From the NCBI GenBank assembly GCA_017355425.1, contig CP070233.1, positions 1,653,501-1,717,500 of the forward strand: DNA of 64,000 nt. Direction: 5' to 3'. Source of the stretch: Dolichospermum sp. DET69. Lineage in GTDB: Bacteria; Cyanobacteriota; Cyanobacteriia; Cyanobacteriales; Nostocaceae. Every line of letters starts with the position of its first letter. The stretch's first letter is position 1. This document shows, piece by piece, positions 12,037 to 21,729 of this stretch. Both the position numbers and the translations under genes were made by a program. Under the pieces are notes generated by a model. That model did not search any database and was not told the DNA's origin. It saw nothing but the letters and a program-made list of their open reading frames with translations.

Positions 12037-13389
12037 TTATTTAAATTGAGAACGAATTTTTTTATATCGGTGATTGTGATGTTCACTAGAATTCAAGTAA
12101 ACCTTGACTGGAATTTTGTAACTTTGTAATTTTTCTTGACAATAGGATTGAATGAGTTTTCTCATTTTCCGTTCATCAATTGATAAATCGGAAGGTTTAA
12201 CTACAGCAACCACTATATTTCCTGTAATTGCATTTGCTTCTCCAAAGACAGTTACTTCATTAATTTCTGGTATTTGGATTAAAATATTTTCTATTTCTTG
12301 AGGAAAGACTTTCAATCCACCGACGATAATTATTTCTGATTGACGACCCAGTATTTTAAAGTAATCACCTTTTGTTTCTACGACATCACCTGTATTTAAC
12401 CAACCTTGATCATCAAAGGGGTAGGGAGCATTCAAATAACTAACCATAGCTGAATTAGTTTTAATCCAGAGGATATTATCTATGATTTTAACTTGATAAT
12501 TTTCCCCACCTAATTTAAACCATTTACTTACAGAACTTTCGCTTTGAGTAGGTAATATTCCTAGCTCTGATAGTCCATAAGTCTGCTTTAACTTCACACC
12601 AGGAAAAACATTAGCTAGGGACATTAATGTATTTTCTGGCATAACTTCAGTGCCATAGCTGATGATTTTCAAAGAATTTAAATTATAATCTTTATAAGCT
12701 TCTGACATTAAAAGTAAGTTCAAAAAAGTTGGTGATACTGGTAATAACTCTATCTGATAGTTTTCAATTAATTGGCAAATAATCTCTGTGCTTCTATTCT
12801 CTGTGAGAACAGTTGTTCCCCCATTAGATAATTGATATAATAAAGTGTTTATGCCTCCGATATGATCTAGGGATAAAAAGGCTAAGGTATTGAAAACTTT
12901 TCTGCCTTTAGTGTATTTAGATAGTAATTTATTACAATCATGTAGCATCCCCTTGGGTGTTCCTGTAGAACCAGAAGAAAACAAGATAATTCCCGCAGAT
13001 TGCTGTTTGATAAATTCAACTAAAGTGCTGTTATTTACACTAGTTTTGAGGTCATCAATCAGTAATTTTTCTTGTTTATCAATGGCTAGGATGTAGCGAG
13101 CATTTGCTATTTCCAAATATTTGTTTTTCTCTTCTTTATTATTGACTCCTAAAGGAACTAGGATATTTTGTAGATTCATAACTGCAAAGAATAAAGCTAT
13201 AATTTCCGGGGAATAATCTCCCTTAAAACTAACAATAGATTTTTCTATTCCTGCTTCTGACAAAATATAAGACCAATATTTTATTTTCTCTACAAGCCAG
13301 TTGTAACTATATTTTTGATTATTTGAGATTAAGGCAATTTTATCACCATAATCTGCAAAATCAGCTAAAAATCTGTCAAGATTATTCAT
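12037..13389 (-). CDS. AMP-dependent acyl-activating enzyme (acyl-CoA/acyl-ACP ligase family)
   Basis: A 450-residue member of the ANL superfamily that adenylates a carboxylic acid and hands it to CoA or a carrier protein. The P-loop IILFSSGSTGTPKG is at about 134-147, the A5-type QTYGLSELG follows, then WLNTGD and GRQSEIIIVGGLKVFPQEIE. The usual C-terminal catalytic lysine region is NHRYKKIR, a less standard form. At 450 residues it is compact. Its start overlaps the SDR stop by 4 bp (13386-13389), so translation is probably coupled. The acid substrate cannot be read from the sequence; the neighbouring ACP is a natural acceptor. Confidence 0.85.
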   Translation of the reverse strand: MNNLDRFLADFADYGDKIALISNNQKYSYNWLVEKIKYWSYILSEAGIEKSIVSFKGDYSPEIIALFFAVMNLQNILVPLGVNNKEEKNKYLEIANARYILAIDKQEKLLIDDLKTSVNNSTLVEFIKQQSAGIILFSSGSTGTPKGMLHDCNKLLSKYTKGRKVFNTLAFLSLDHIGGINTLLYQLSNGGTTVLTENRSTEIICQLIENYQIELLPVSPTFLNLLLMSEAYKDYNLNSLKIISYGTEVMPENTLMSLANVFPGVKLKQTYGLSELGILPTQSESSVSKWFKLGGENYQVKIIDNILWIKTNSAMVSYLNAPYPFDDQGWLNTGDVVETKGDYFKILGRQSEIIIVGGLKVFPQEIENILIQIPEINEVTVFGEANAITGNIVVAVVKPSDLSIDERKMRKLIQSYCQEKLQSYKIPVKVYLNSSEHHNHRYKKIRSQFK

Positions 13390-14111
13390 GAAACACCTCC
13401 TAGATAAATAACCTGTCCTGTAATATATTGACTGGCTTCACTCGCAAAGAAATCAACAACATTTTCCACATCTCGAAATTCACCTAAACGATTTAAAGGC
13501 ATTTTATTAACCAGAGATTGAATCTTTTCTTCAGGTACTTTAGCAATCAAATCAGTCATGATTGGTGAAGGTCCAATCACATTAACTGTAATGCCAAATC
13601 TAGCCACTTCTCTCGCAAAAATCTTAGAAAATTCTTCAATAGCTGCCTTACTAGATGCGTAGATTGCCTCCCCTTCAATGTGCATAGGAACAGCGACAGA
13701 ACTAAAATTAATAATTCTGCCATAGTTGGCTTTCATCATGAGTTTGGTACTTTCCCGTGACATATTGAAAACGCCAAGTATATTGATATCAAGTATTTTT
13801 TTAGCAGTAGTATCTGGCATCAAAAGACAAGGATTCATCGCAGCTATCCCTGCATTATTAATCAGTATATCTAAATGCCTAAATTTTTTTCTGATTTCTT
13901 GTAAAACCTGAGTGACATCATTAATATTAGTGACATCACCTCGATAATGATAGTATTGATCGTGCTGCAAAGATGATTCAGAACGGGCAAAACCACAAAC
14001 AATAGCTTTTTGGTCTAAAAAATGTTTTGCTAAATGAAATCCAATACCTTTAGTTGTTCCCGTAATTAAAACAATGCGGTCTTGATAAAGACTATTAGCA
14101 ACATTTTTCAT
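13386..14111 (-). CDS. SDR-family oxidoreductase (3-oxoacyl-ACP reductase-like)
   Basis: A 241-residue short-chain dehydrogenase. The NAD(P) loop is TGTTKGIG (residues about 18-25), NNAG marks the core strand, the catalytic serine lies in INFSSVAV and the Tyr-Lys pair is in YASSKAAIEEF. Length and pattern fit FabG-type reductases. It overlaps both neighbours by 4 bp (ACP stop and ligase start), the tightest coupling in the locus. A role in reducing the beta-keto group made by the KAS III to a 3-hydroxyacyl group follows from context and is inferred. Confidence 0.88.
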   Translation of the reverse strand: MKNVANSLYQDRIVLITGTTKGIGFHLAKHFLDQKAIVCGFARSESSLQHDQYYHYRGDVTNINDVTQVLQEIRKKFRHLDILINNAGIAAMNPCLLMPDTTAKKILDINILGVFNMSRESTKLMMKANYGRIINFSSVAVPMHIEGEAIYASSKAAIEEFSKIFAREVARFGITVNVIGPSPIMTDLIAKVPEEKIQSLVNKMPLNRLGEFRDVENVVDFFASEASQYITGQVIYLGGVS

Positions 14112-14680
14112 AGAAGATAACCTACTATATAATCTGCCAATGTACTAATAGTTTTAAAAGGACTACTACTCTGAGACATAGTATGTTCGTTGGCAAGAAT
14201 TATATCAAGATTAAATCTGTCGGTAATTTCCTCTTCGACGATAACAATAAGATTGACAACTTGCATAGAATCAAAAGGTGAATTTCCTCCTAGAATTCTA
14301 GTTTCGTCATCTATATTTTCAGGTAAATTAAGATTCGATTTTTCAGCAACTTCTTTCAATGATTTTTTGATTATTTTAACAACTTCTTCCTTGTTTCTAT
14401 GTAATACATCATTTCCCTTGATCATTGTCTGAGAACTAATTATTTGATTGTCACTTGTAGCTATCAAATTAATCAGGTCTTTAATTGTTTTACTTTCGAC
14501 TATAGCATTGACAGGAATATCTCGATTTGCATAACTATCAATCATTGATATTACCGATAGCCTAGAAACTGAATCCCAGGCATCTCCTAATGCTTCTAGT
14601 GGCGTTTCTTCCGTAAGATTAGCACTATTAATTTCCATCGCTTCACCTAATACTTCTAATATTTCTTGGCGGCTTAACAT
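14108..14680 (-). CDS. Tandem (didomain) acyl carrier protein
   Basis: A 190-residue protein made of two carrier-protein-like domains. The first (about 1-75) has WDSVSRLSVISMID with Ser37; the second (about 95-190) has GNSPFDSMQVVNLIVIVEE with Ser138, the likely phosphopantetheine sites. Neither carries the textbook LGxDS exactly, but both have the DS followed by a hydrophobic helix. The linker between them is polar. It is the first gene of a coupled set ACP-SDR-ligase-KAS III-PglD-aminotransferase-Wzc, so it is the probable acyl shuttle. Two ACPs in one short protein are unusual outside PUFA and polyketide synthases. Confidence 0.82.
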   Translation of the reverse strand: MLSRQEILEVLGEAMEINSANLTEETPLEALGDAWDSVSRLSVISMIDSYANRDIPVNAIVESKTIKDLINLIATSDNQIISSQTMIKGNDVLHRNKEEVVKIIKKSLKEVAEKSNLNLPENIDDETRILGGNSPFDSMQVVNLIVIVEEEITDRFNLDIILANEHTMSQSSSPFKTISTLADYIVGYLL

Positions 14681-15063
14681 ATTTTATTCCTGAAATATTT
14701 CCATTTATTTACTACTGTTAAAAATATAATCAATACCTGAAAATAATTTGGTCAACTTGGCACTATCTTTATTAAGACTGGAGTTTAGACTAAGCCATGA
14801 AAAAAGACCCAGGAGGGCTGAATTAATCAGAGATATAGTGAAATTATGAATAATCTTGAGTATTAAACAGCAACTGATGGTTTCTTAAGTAGTTTAGTAG
14901 TCTGTCAAGAACTAATTGACGGATTCAGGACTTACCCAATTGGCTTGCTTTGTAGGGTGCGTCAGACTCGATAATTCATCAACAATCGACAGAAATTTGA
15001 CATCTGACGCACCTGACGACTAAACCCATCAAAAAATATATTTTCGCAGTTTTTGACCCTTTT
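14681..15063. other. Intergenic region with inverted repeat, between NRPS and ACP genes
   Basis: No gene is seen. GGTGCGTCAGA at about 14957 pairs with TCTGACGCACC at about 15003, leaving a loop of about 35 nt. It could be a dispersed repeat or could reduce read-through from the NRPS gene. The promoter for the ACP operon may lie in the AT-rich part at 14690-14900. Confidence 0.5.
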
Positions 15064-18000
15064 TTATTTCTTTGGGAAAAATCCAGGATAGCTATGCTGC
15101 ACTTCCTGAACAACTTGACCATGAAATTGATTCGTAAAAGATTGTCCTGATAGGGATAGCGTGGCGTTAGCCATAATTTGCTTGGTAATATCGGTGATAG
15201 TTGGATATAGGAACAAACTAATTAAAGGTAAATCCACATTAAATACGGAGCGAATTTCCTCAATTAATCTCACGGCAACTAGAGAATTACCACCCAAATG
15301 AAAGAAATTATCTTCAATTCCTACCGTCGAAACCTGAAGCACCTTTTCCCAGAGTTCAATTAAAGTTTCCTCAACATTATTTTCAGGTATTCTTGAACTA
15401 ACATTATCCCCAGATTGAGAAACTAATATAGTTCGACTTCGCTCACTATCAATAGGAGCAGGTAAAGCCTTGCGGTCAACTTTCTTATTGGGGGTCAGGG
15501 GAAATGCTGCCAACCAAACAAAATTAGAGGGAATCATGTACTCAGGTAATAGAGAGAGTAAGTATTCTCGCATAGTTGCATTGGTCGGCTGATGTCCTGG
15601 TTGTGGGAGTAGATATGCCACCAGCCGCTGATCTCCAGGGACATCCTCACGGACAATAATCACCGCTTCTTGAACTGCTGGATGTCTGCTTAAAATTGTC
15701 TCAATTTCTCCCAGTTCAATCCGGTATCCCCGCACTTTGACCTGGAAGTCTATCCGTCCCAAGAATTCCACATTACCATCTAGTCGGTAGCGAACCAAGT
15801 CACCAGTCCGGTATAACCGGGCTGTGGTATCGGTACTAAAGGGATTGGGGACAAACCTCTCTTGAGTTAACTCCGGCCGATTTAGATATCCCCTGGTCAC
15901 GCCTTGACCACCGATGAATAGCTCACCTGGTACGCCAATTGGTACAGGGTGCTGATTCTTGTCCAAAATGTAAACTTGTGTGTTAGCAATGGGACGGCCA
16001 AGGGGAACTATGCCATCTACTTGATCCAGAGTATGAGTTGCCGACCAGATAGTTGTTTCTGTAGGCCCATACATATTATGAATTTTTCCAGAAATAATCT
16101 GTTTAAGTTGATTTGCTAGGGCTTCGGTAAAGGCTTCACCACCAACCATCATCGTCCGCAGTTGCCCCATAGCCTCGCGGGTAGCGGTTTCTGCAATCAG
16201 TAAATTTGCCATAGAGGGAGTACATTGCAGATGTGTCACCTGATGACGCTGTATGAGGGCAGCTACAGATTCAGTCGGTGGTTGATAATTAGCCCGTACT
16301 TTCAACTGATTCAGTAGAGGTAGTTGAGATAGTACAGTATCCGTATCTAAACCGTAGTCAATCAGACAGGCTATTTCATCTACACCAATAGCTTTAATTC
16401 GATCAACCATCTGCAAACAAGTGTCCACAGTTCCAAATAGACTACTGGTTTCAAAGTACCGTTCAAAGGAGAAATCTAGTACCTCAGCCATGTCTGGGTC
16501 AGAGAGATGGGATATTGCAAACTGTCCGTTGTTGTCGGTGGTTTTCTGCTTGAAAGTTGGGAAAGACCAGGCTGCCAGCTTGATTAAATCTAGGGAACTA
16601 GCTAAATATTGCCGCATGGGCTGACGGACAAGTTCTTTGACAGTATCATCACTTTCCCCGACAAAAGTGTGGATCATCAGGGTGACAATTCCCTGCCCAG
16701 GATGTCCATTATCTGCCCATGCTTGCCGATAAATGGCAATTTTAGCGGCTAATTCTGTCAAACTTTGCCCCAGTAAGTGCGTCAAAAGATGAGAACCACT
16801 CGCTCCTGCCATTTGGAAGGTTTCCGGGTTGCCGGCGGCTGTAATCCAGACTGGGAGTGTGGATTGTATGGGGCGAGGTAGGGTTTGTATTTCCACCATT
16901 TCGCCTTTACCGTTGGGATATGCTAGGGTTTCTCCTTTCCAGAGCGCCCGTACCTCCTCAATTTGCCCAAACATAATTTCCTTGCGGTTCTCAAAGGCTT
17001 GGGGACACAATACAAAGTCATTGGGTTGCCAACCAGCCGCAAAGGATATGCCCACCCGACCCTGAGAAAGGTTATCTACTAAAGCCCAATCTTCTGCCAT
17101 TCGCACAGAGTTATGTAAGGGAGAAACACAGCTACCTGCGCGAATTTGGATATTTTTGGTAATGACTGCGATCGCCGCACTACTCACCACAGGATTAGGG
17201 AACAAGCCACCAAAGGCGTGAAAATGACGTTCGGGAGTCCAAACCGCCTTAAAGCCATTCTCATCAGCAAATTTAGCCCCTTCCAGCAACAATCGGTACT
17301 TGGCAGCAGCATCTTGTCCTTGCTCATGACTAGAGAAGTAGAAAAGACTAAAATCTGTATGTTTCGTGAGATTTTGCAGTTTTAGCTCCCCAGCAAGAGA
17401 CTTTTGCCGTTCTGCTTTGGGGTTATAGATGACAACTTTAAAGCCCCGTGCCAATGTCCAGAACAGTTCTAAGACGGAAATATCAAAAGATAAACTGGTG
17501 ACTGCTAACCATACTCCTGGTGGTTCATGGTCAATAACGGCATCCATACCAGTGAAGAAATTAACCACATTACCATGCTCCACCATTACCCCCTTGGGTT
17601 TCCCAGTCGAACCGGAGGTGTAGATGATGTAACTCAGATTTTCCGGTGTTACCCCAGTAGAGGGATTAGTAATTGGTTGTTGAGCAATTTCGCCCGACAT
17701 GATATCAATGGGGATAATGCGGACATGATCATCAACAATGAGATTGGAAATTAGTTTCTCTTGAGTTAAGATCACCTTCGTTTGAGAATCTTCCACCATG
17801 AAAGCTAGACGCTCTTGGGGGAAGTCGGGGTCAAGGGGAAGATATGCCCCACCGGCTTTATGAATTGCCAGTAACCCCACCATCATTGCTAATGATCTTT
17901 CTAAATGAAGACCAACTAGAACATCAGGAGCAACTCCCTGTAGTTGTAGATAATGCGCTAGTTGATTCGCTTGGGCGTTTAATTCCCGGTAAGTTAATTG

Positions 18001-19746
18001 TCGTTCTTGAAAGGCCACAGCTATAGCATCAGGATTCTGTGTTACCTGCTGCTCAAATAATTCGTGGATACATTTATCTGTAGGAAAGGGTTGTGCTGTC
18101 TGATTCCAATCTCCTAAAATTTGCTGCTGTTCTGTAACGGAGAGTAGTGGTAGTTGATGTAGCGATTGTTGAGGATTTTCTATACACGCATTTATAAAAC
18201 TCTGAAGTTGCTGGACAATCGCTTGAGAGTCAGTGTCATTGAGTAACCCAGTATGTACTAATTCTGGTAAGCTCCCGTCTTCATAAGCCACAAAGGCCAT
18301 AGATGCTTGCAGATGAGTCCAATTTAGGTGTTCAGGACTACTTGCCAGCACGATAGCCACAGGCAGAAAATTACTCTGGTCTTGTAGTTCTGGATAACGT
18401 CTTAAGAGAGTATGTCTAAAGCTACCCAGACGAGAGGTCTGATCTAGGGTAGTTTCAAATCGGTTTTTAAACTCATTAAAAGACTCCTCTGGCTGGGTTT
18501 GAACACGGATAGGAACTCGTTGGGCAAATATTTCGGGAGCAATGCCGCGCTGTGAATCGGTTTGTAGTCCCAGGTCAAATTCTGTCTCTGTTGCCAGTCG
18601 CGCACAGTAAGCTGCAAACATGGCCAGCAGTGATTTGGCTTCTACCTGCTTGGTTAACAACACAATAGAATAGCAGTGCAATGATATATCTCGTGGTTGC
18701 TCAATAGTTGCGACTGGCAAATAGGGATGTCGAAAGAGTGCAAGCTGCATCAATCGTTCTGACCACTTTTGCTCATAACGACAAATAGCAACATTCCGTT
18801 GACTAATGGCATCTCTAATTTCAGGATCAATTACAGGTAAGACATCACCGACGCGCACACCATAATCTGCTCTCAACTGTTCTTCGGAAATATCCTTTCC
18901 GTTCAATGTCGTTAAACGACTCAACTGCACAGCCCCATCTATGGTGGCAATGCACATCCCTGGTGGTTCTAGTTTTAGCACTTGTCCGGGAACACCCTGG
19001 GAAGTAGTGATTGAATGGGCAGATCCAACAACAGCCACCCCCCCTGGCAACCAGATTTTGGGTAACCCTAGTTCGTTGCGAACTGGCCCAAAATCTAAGG
19101 CTTTGACGAGATTGCAGATATCTTTACTACTAACATCATAACAGATCAAAGAGGCGGCATCTGGGCGATCGCTAAGACCAAAATAACTGCGTTGTGATAG
19201 GTCTTGAGTCCAAGGCTGGACAAGATCTATTGCTAGTTCTTGTACCAATTCGGCAAAGGAATTAACTGCGGCATCGAAACAACTAACATTCAGGGTAAAT
19301 ACTGTATCATCTGGGAGAATTGACACAGTTTTTTGTTTGAAAATGCGCCCAGTATCAAGTTCACTAGATATTTCGTGCCAAGTCACAGCGTGTTGGGTTT
19401 CTCCATTCAGTATAGCCCAAGAGGTTGCATACAAACCAGCATATTTTGGTAATGGTGAGTCATGGTAATTAATGCTGGCTTTTCTCGCCCTTTGAATCAC
19501 ATTTTTAGGAATAATCCATTGGGTATTATTGATACTGAAAAGATAATCGTAATCAACGTCCAGGAGTGTTTTTTGAAAAATGGATCGAGAAGCGGCGTGA
19601 GTGATGTCATGTTCCTCACACCACTTTTCTAAGGAATTATCGGTTGAATATACTCCCAGGACTTGGCAGTTTTTCTGTAACAAGATTTCCAAGCAACTCA
19701 AAGCCAAAATACCATTGCCGACAACAAAACAGGAAAAACTGGACAT
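15064..19746 (-). CDS. NRPS module: formyltransferase, remnant condensation, adenylation with embedded luciferase-like monooxygenase, carrier protein
   Basis: A 1560-residue megasynthase. Residues 1-300 resemble methionyl-tRNA formyltransferase, with Asn93, His95 and Asp131 matching its N-H-D triad. Residues about 320-545 resemble only the end of a condensation domain; no HHxxxDG is present. The adenylation domain (about 555-1430) has IIYTSGSTGKPKG (706-718), NMYGPTETT and YRTGDL. Between its A4 and A5 regions sits a flavin luciferase-like monooxygenase (about 795-1145: WTPERHFHAFGG, GISFAAGWQPNDF), the MupA/Atu3671 type. A carrier domain with Ser1487 in LGGNSL ends the protein; there is no thioesterase. 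The activated amino acid should be formylated and oxygenated; release may need a partner such as the acyltransferase downstream (inference). Confidence 0.92.
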   Translation of the reverse strand: MSSFSCFVVGNGILALSCLEILLQKNCQVLGVYSTDNSLEKWCEEHDITHAASRSIFQKTLLDVDYDYLFSINNTQWIIPKNVIQRARKASINYHDSPLPKYAGLYATSWAILNGETQHAVTWHEISSELDTGRIFKQKTVSILPDDTVFTLNVSCFDAAVNSFAELVQELAIDLVQPWTQDLSQRSYFGLSDRPDAASLICYDVSSKDICNLVKALDFGPVRNELGLPKIWLPGGVAVVGSAHSITTSQGVPGQVLKLEPPGMCIATIDGAVQLSRLTTLNGKDISEEQLRADYGVRVGDVLPVIDPEIRDAISQRNVAICRYEQKWSERLMQLALFRHPYLPVATIEQPRDISLHCYSIVLLTKQVEAKSLLAMFAAYCARLATETEFDLGLQTDSQRGIAPEIFAQRVPIRVQTQPEESFNEFKNRFETTLDQTSRLGSFRHTLLRRYPELQDQSNFLPVAIVLASSPEHLNWTHLQASMAFVAYEDGSLPELVHTGLLNDTDSQAIVQQLQSFINACIENPQQSLHQLPLLSVTEQQQILGDWNQTAQPFPTDKCIHELFEQQVTQNPDAIAVAFQERQLTYRELNAQANQLAHYLQLQGVAPDVLVGLHLERSLAMMVGLLAIHKAGGAYLPLDPDFPQERLAFMVEDSQTKVILTQEKLISNLIVDDHVRIIPIDIMSGEIAQQPITNPSTGVTPENLSYIIYTSGSTGKPKGVMVEHGNVVNFFTGMDAVIDHEPPGVWLAVTSLSFDISVLELFWTLARGFKVVIYNPKAERQKSLAGELKLQNLTKHTDFSLFYFSSHEQGQDAAAKYRLLLEGAKFADENGFKAVWTPERHFHAFGGLFPNPVVSSAAIAVITKNIQIRAGSCVSPLHNSVRMAEDWALVDNLSQGRVGISFAAGWQPNDFVLCPQAFENRKEIMFGQIEEVRALWKGETLAYPNGKGEMVEIQTLPRPIQSTLPVWITAAGNPETFQMAGASGSHLLTHLLGQSLTELAAKIAIYRQAWADNGHPGQGIVTLMIHTFVGESDDTVKELVRQPMRQYLASSLDLIKLAAWSFPTFKQKTTDNNGQFAISHLSDPDMAEVLDFSFERYFETSSLFGTVDTCLQMVDRIKAIGVDEIACLIDYGLDTDTVLSQLPLLNQLKVRANYQPPTESVAALIQRHQVTHLQCTPSMANLLIAETATREAMGQLRTMMVGGEAFTEALANQLKQIISGKIHNMYGPTETTIWSATHTLDQVDGIVPLGRPIANTQVYILDKNQHPVPIGVPGELFIGGQGVTRGYLNRPELTQERFVPNPFSTDTTARLYRTGDLVRYRLDGNVEFLGRIDFQVKVRGYRIELGEIETILSRHPAVQEAVIIVREDVPGDQRLVAYLLPQPGHQPTNATMREYLLSLLPEYMIPSNFVWLAAFPLTPNKKVDRKALPAPIDSERSRTILVSQSGDNVSSRIPENNVEETLIELWEKVLQVSTVGIEDNFFHLGGNSLVAVRLIEEIRSVFNVDLPLISLFLYPTITDITKQIMANATLSLSGQSFTNQFHGQVVQEVQHSYPGFFPKK

Positions 19747-19841
19747 ATTTTGCTACTAACCTATTGTAAAAAAATAGTATTTAAAAGTCACAAAAACATT
19801 TTGAAAACAAGGTATCCACAACTTGCAAATTTGAGGATGGT

Positions 19842-20498
19842 TTAAACATGGATTAGATTACTTGGCACTTCAAACTTTGCAGTTTCTCCTGGGGAATAAA
19901 CAGCCCTGTCTTCCGTATCACTAAGAATGATTGAACCTGCACCAATAATGTTTTCTTTGCCGATATTGATGTAATTTCGGATAGTAGCATTCAAACCAAT
20001 AAAAGTGTATTCTCCTATAGATGCTCCACCACCAAGCACGACATCAGCACTCAGAAAACAGTGATCGTTAATAACAGAATGGTGTCCAATTTGGTTTCCA
20101 TTGGCAATGATACAGTTGTTACCAATGACTGTAAAAGGTTGAATTACGTTATTTTCCAGAATTAGGCAATTTTCACCTACTGGTGTGCCGTAATAGATTG
20201 TCCGAGAACTAATGTAGGAAATAAAGCTATACCCCCGCTGTTTGGCGTTGTGGTATTTTTCCGTACGCAATCTGTTGACCTTCTTGTAACTAATGGGAAT
20301 TAACAGCTTGTATTCCTGAGGTGAATAATATTTTTCAAGTGTTTGATAGGGGACAACTGGTAAATTACAAAAACTTTCTGCATTGATGTGGTCTTCATCA
20401 ACAGTAAACCCAACTATCTCATGTTCAGAATCATGTTGCAGATAAAAATTAACAGCTTCTGCCCAACCAGTATTTCCGAAAATCACAACCTTAGCCAT
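19842..20498 (-). CDS. Second NeuD-like sugar acyltransferase (left-handed beta helix)
   Basis: A 218-residue protein with an N-terminal nucleotide-fold domain (KVVIFGNTGWAEAVNFYL) and hexapeptide repeats from about residue 110 (VGENCLILENNVIQPFTVIGNN). IGHHSVI holds candidate catalytic histidines. It is the gene just upstream of the NRPS in transcription order (95 bp gap) and 49 bp after the initiating sugar transferase. It differs clearly from the NeuD/PglD protein at 10340-10966, so the locus has two acyltransferases. One may take acyl-ACP and the other the NRPS-bound aminoacyl group; this is speculation from position only. Confidence 0.82.
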   Translation of the reverse strand: MAKVVIFGNTGWAEAVNFYLQHDSEHEIVGFTVDEDHINAESFCNLPVVPYQTLEKYYSPQEYKLLIPISYKKVNRLRTEKYHNAKQRGYSFISYISSRTIYYGTPVGENCLILENNVIQPFTVIGNNCIIANGNQIGHHSVINDHCFLSADVVLGGGASIGEYTFIGLNATIRNYINIGKENIIGAGSIILSDTEDRAVYSPGETAKFEVPSNLIHV

Positions 20499-20547
20499 AA
20501 GTTATTCTACTACTTGATTAATTTGGTAAAGTTTCATCTTGCATTAT

Positions 20548-21168
20548 CTAATTTTCTTTCACTTGACCTTTGAATTCTGCCGATGATGTATAACCTTCTT
20601 GGTTAATTCCTTCTTGTTTCCATACTTTAAAAACTGTGAGGAAAATAATTTTCAAGTCCAGCCATAAACTCCAATTATCAATATAGAAGACATCTAGATG
20701 AAATTTTTCCTCCCAATTAATAGCATTGCGACCGCAAACTTGAGCTAAACCTGTAATCCCTGGTTTTACTTGATGACGACGTGCTTGTTCTGGGGTATAA
20801 CGGTCAAGATACCTAACTAATAATGGACGTGGACCGATAAAACTCATATCTCCTTTAAGAATATTCCAAAGTTGGGGAAGTTCGTCAAGACTGGTTTTAC
20901 GCAAAAATTCACCTAAAGCTGTGAGCCGTTTTTCATCGCTGAGGAGATTACCTTTTTCATCGCGCTCATTGGTCATGGTACGGAATTTGTAGAAGTTGAA
21001 AATATCAGCATCTCTACCAGGACGGGGTTGGGTAAATAAAACTGGACTACCCATATTTATGTAAATGGCGATCGCTACTATAATCAATAGAGGAGAAAGA
21101 AGAATTAAGGTGATCGCTGCGATGATTCTATCTAATATTGATTTAATAAATCTGTGATACTTGTTCAT
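20548..21168 (-). CDS. PglC-type initiating phosphoglycosyl transferase
   Basis: A 206-residue monotopic membrane enzyme that puts the first sugar phosphate onto undecaprenyl phosphate. A membrane-entering hydrophobic helix lies at about 15-38. FYKFRTM (59-65), the catalytic Asp95-Glu96 in SLDELPQ, and SFIGPRPL are the family signature. The short form without extra N-terminal membrane helices resembles PglC, whose substrate is UDP-diNAc-bacillosamine; this agrees with the PglD, PglE and PglF relatives in the locus. It is probably the committed step of repeat-unit assembly. Confidence 0.92.
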   Translation of the reverse strand: MNKYHRFIKSILDRIIAAITLILLSPLLIIVAIAIYINMGSPVLFTQPRPGRDADIFNFYKFRTMTNERDEKGNLLSDEKRLTALGEFLRKTSLDELPQLWNILKGDMSFIGPRPLLVRYLDRYTPEQARRHQVKPGITGLAQVCGRNAINWEEKFHLDVFYIDNWSLWLDLKIIFLTVFKVWKQEGINQEGYTSSAEFKGQVKEN

Positions 21169-21507
21169 TAATTTACCTTTATTTCAAAATAAAAAAAGCC
21201 AGAAATACGAAATATTAAGCACAGGGATATATTTAGTTTTTATTATGTATACCTACTGATTTTGACGGTGGCTAAATTCATGAAAATCTTTTTTTGATAG
21301 CCATGCCGTGAATAATTTACAGAATAAACTCAATTTATAAGAATCAATCGCCAGCATGGCACTACTTTTATTAATATTTGATTAACCATAAAAAAAATAT
21401 TACCCCATTATTTTTATTGAATGAGGTAATAATATTAATGATGAAAATATCAAAAAATAGCTGTAAATTTTTGATGAAGAACAAGGATGTTTTTTATCTT
21501 TGTGTTA
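21169..21507. other. Intergenic region before sugar transferase, no gene
   Basis: AT-rich non-coding DNA upstream of the initiating transferase gene and a plausible site for an internal promoter. It ends at a miniature element (21508). No RNA gene or reading frame was recognised. Confidence 0.45.
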
Positions 21508-21691
21508 GAGGATGTTTGAAAAGTTTTTAATGTATAAATAAACCCCTCTCCAAACCTCTCCCCGATGCGGGGAGAGGCTTTGAAACCCCCATTCCCAGCC
21601 TTCGGCACGCTGCGCTAACGTAGGGAAGGGGGGAAGGGGGGTTAGGTTTCTGGAGATTATCGGTTTCATCTAATACTTTTCAAACACCCTC
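21508..21691. mobile_element. Family-2 miniature element
   Basis: A 184-bp element with ends GAGGATGTTTGAAAAGT and ACTTTTCAAACACCCTC, flanked by TTA direct repeats (21505-21507 and 21692-21694). The interior is GC-rich (CCCCTCTCC...GGGGAGAGG) and differs from the copy at 37266 except for the ends. It lies 38 bp from the stop of the next glycosyltransferase. Confidence 0.8.
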
Positions 21692-21729
21692 TTAGTTATG
21701 TTGATGACTTTTTGCTATGGTCATGAAAA

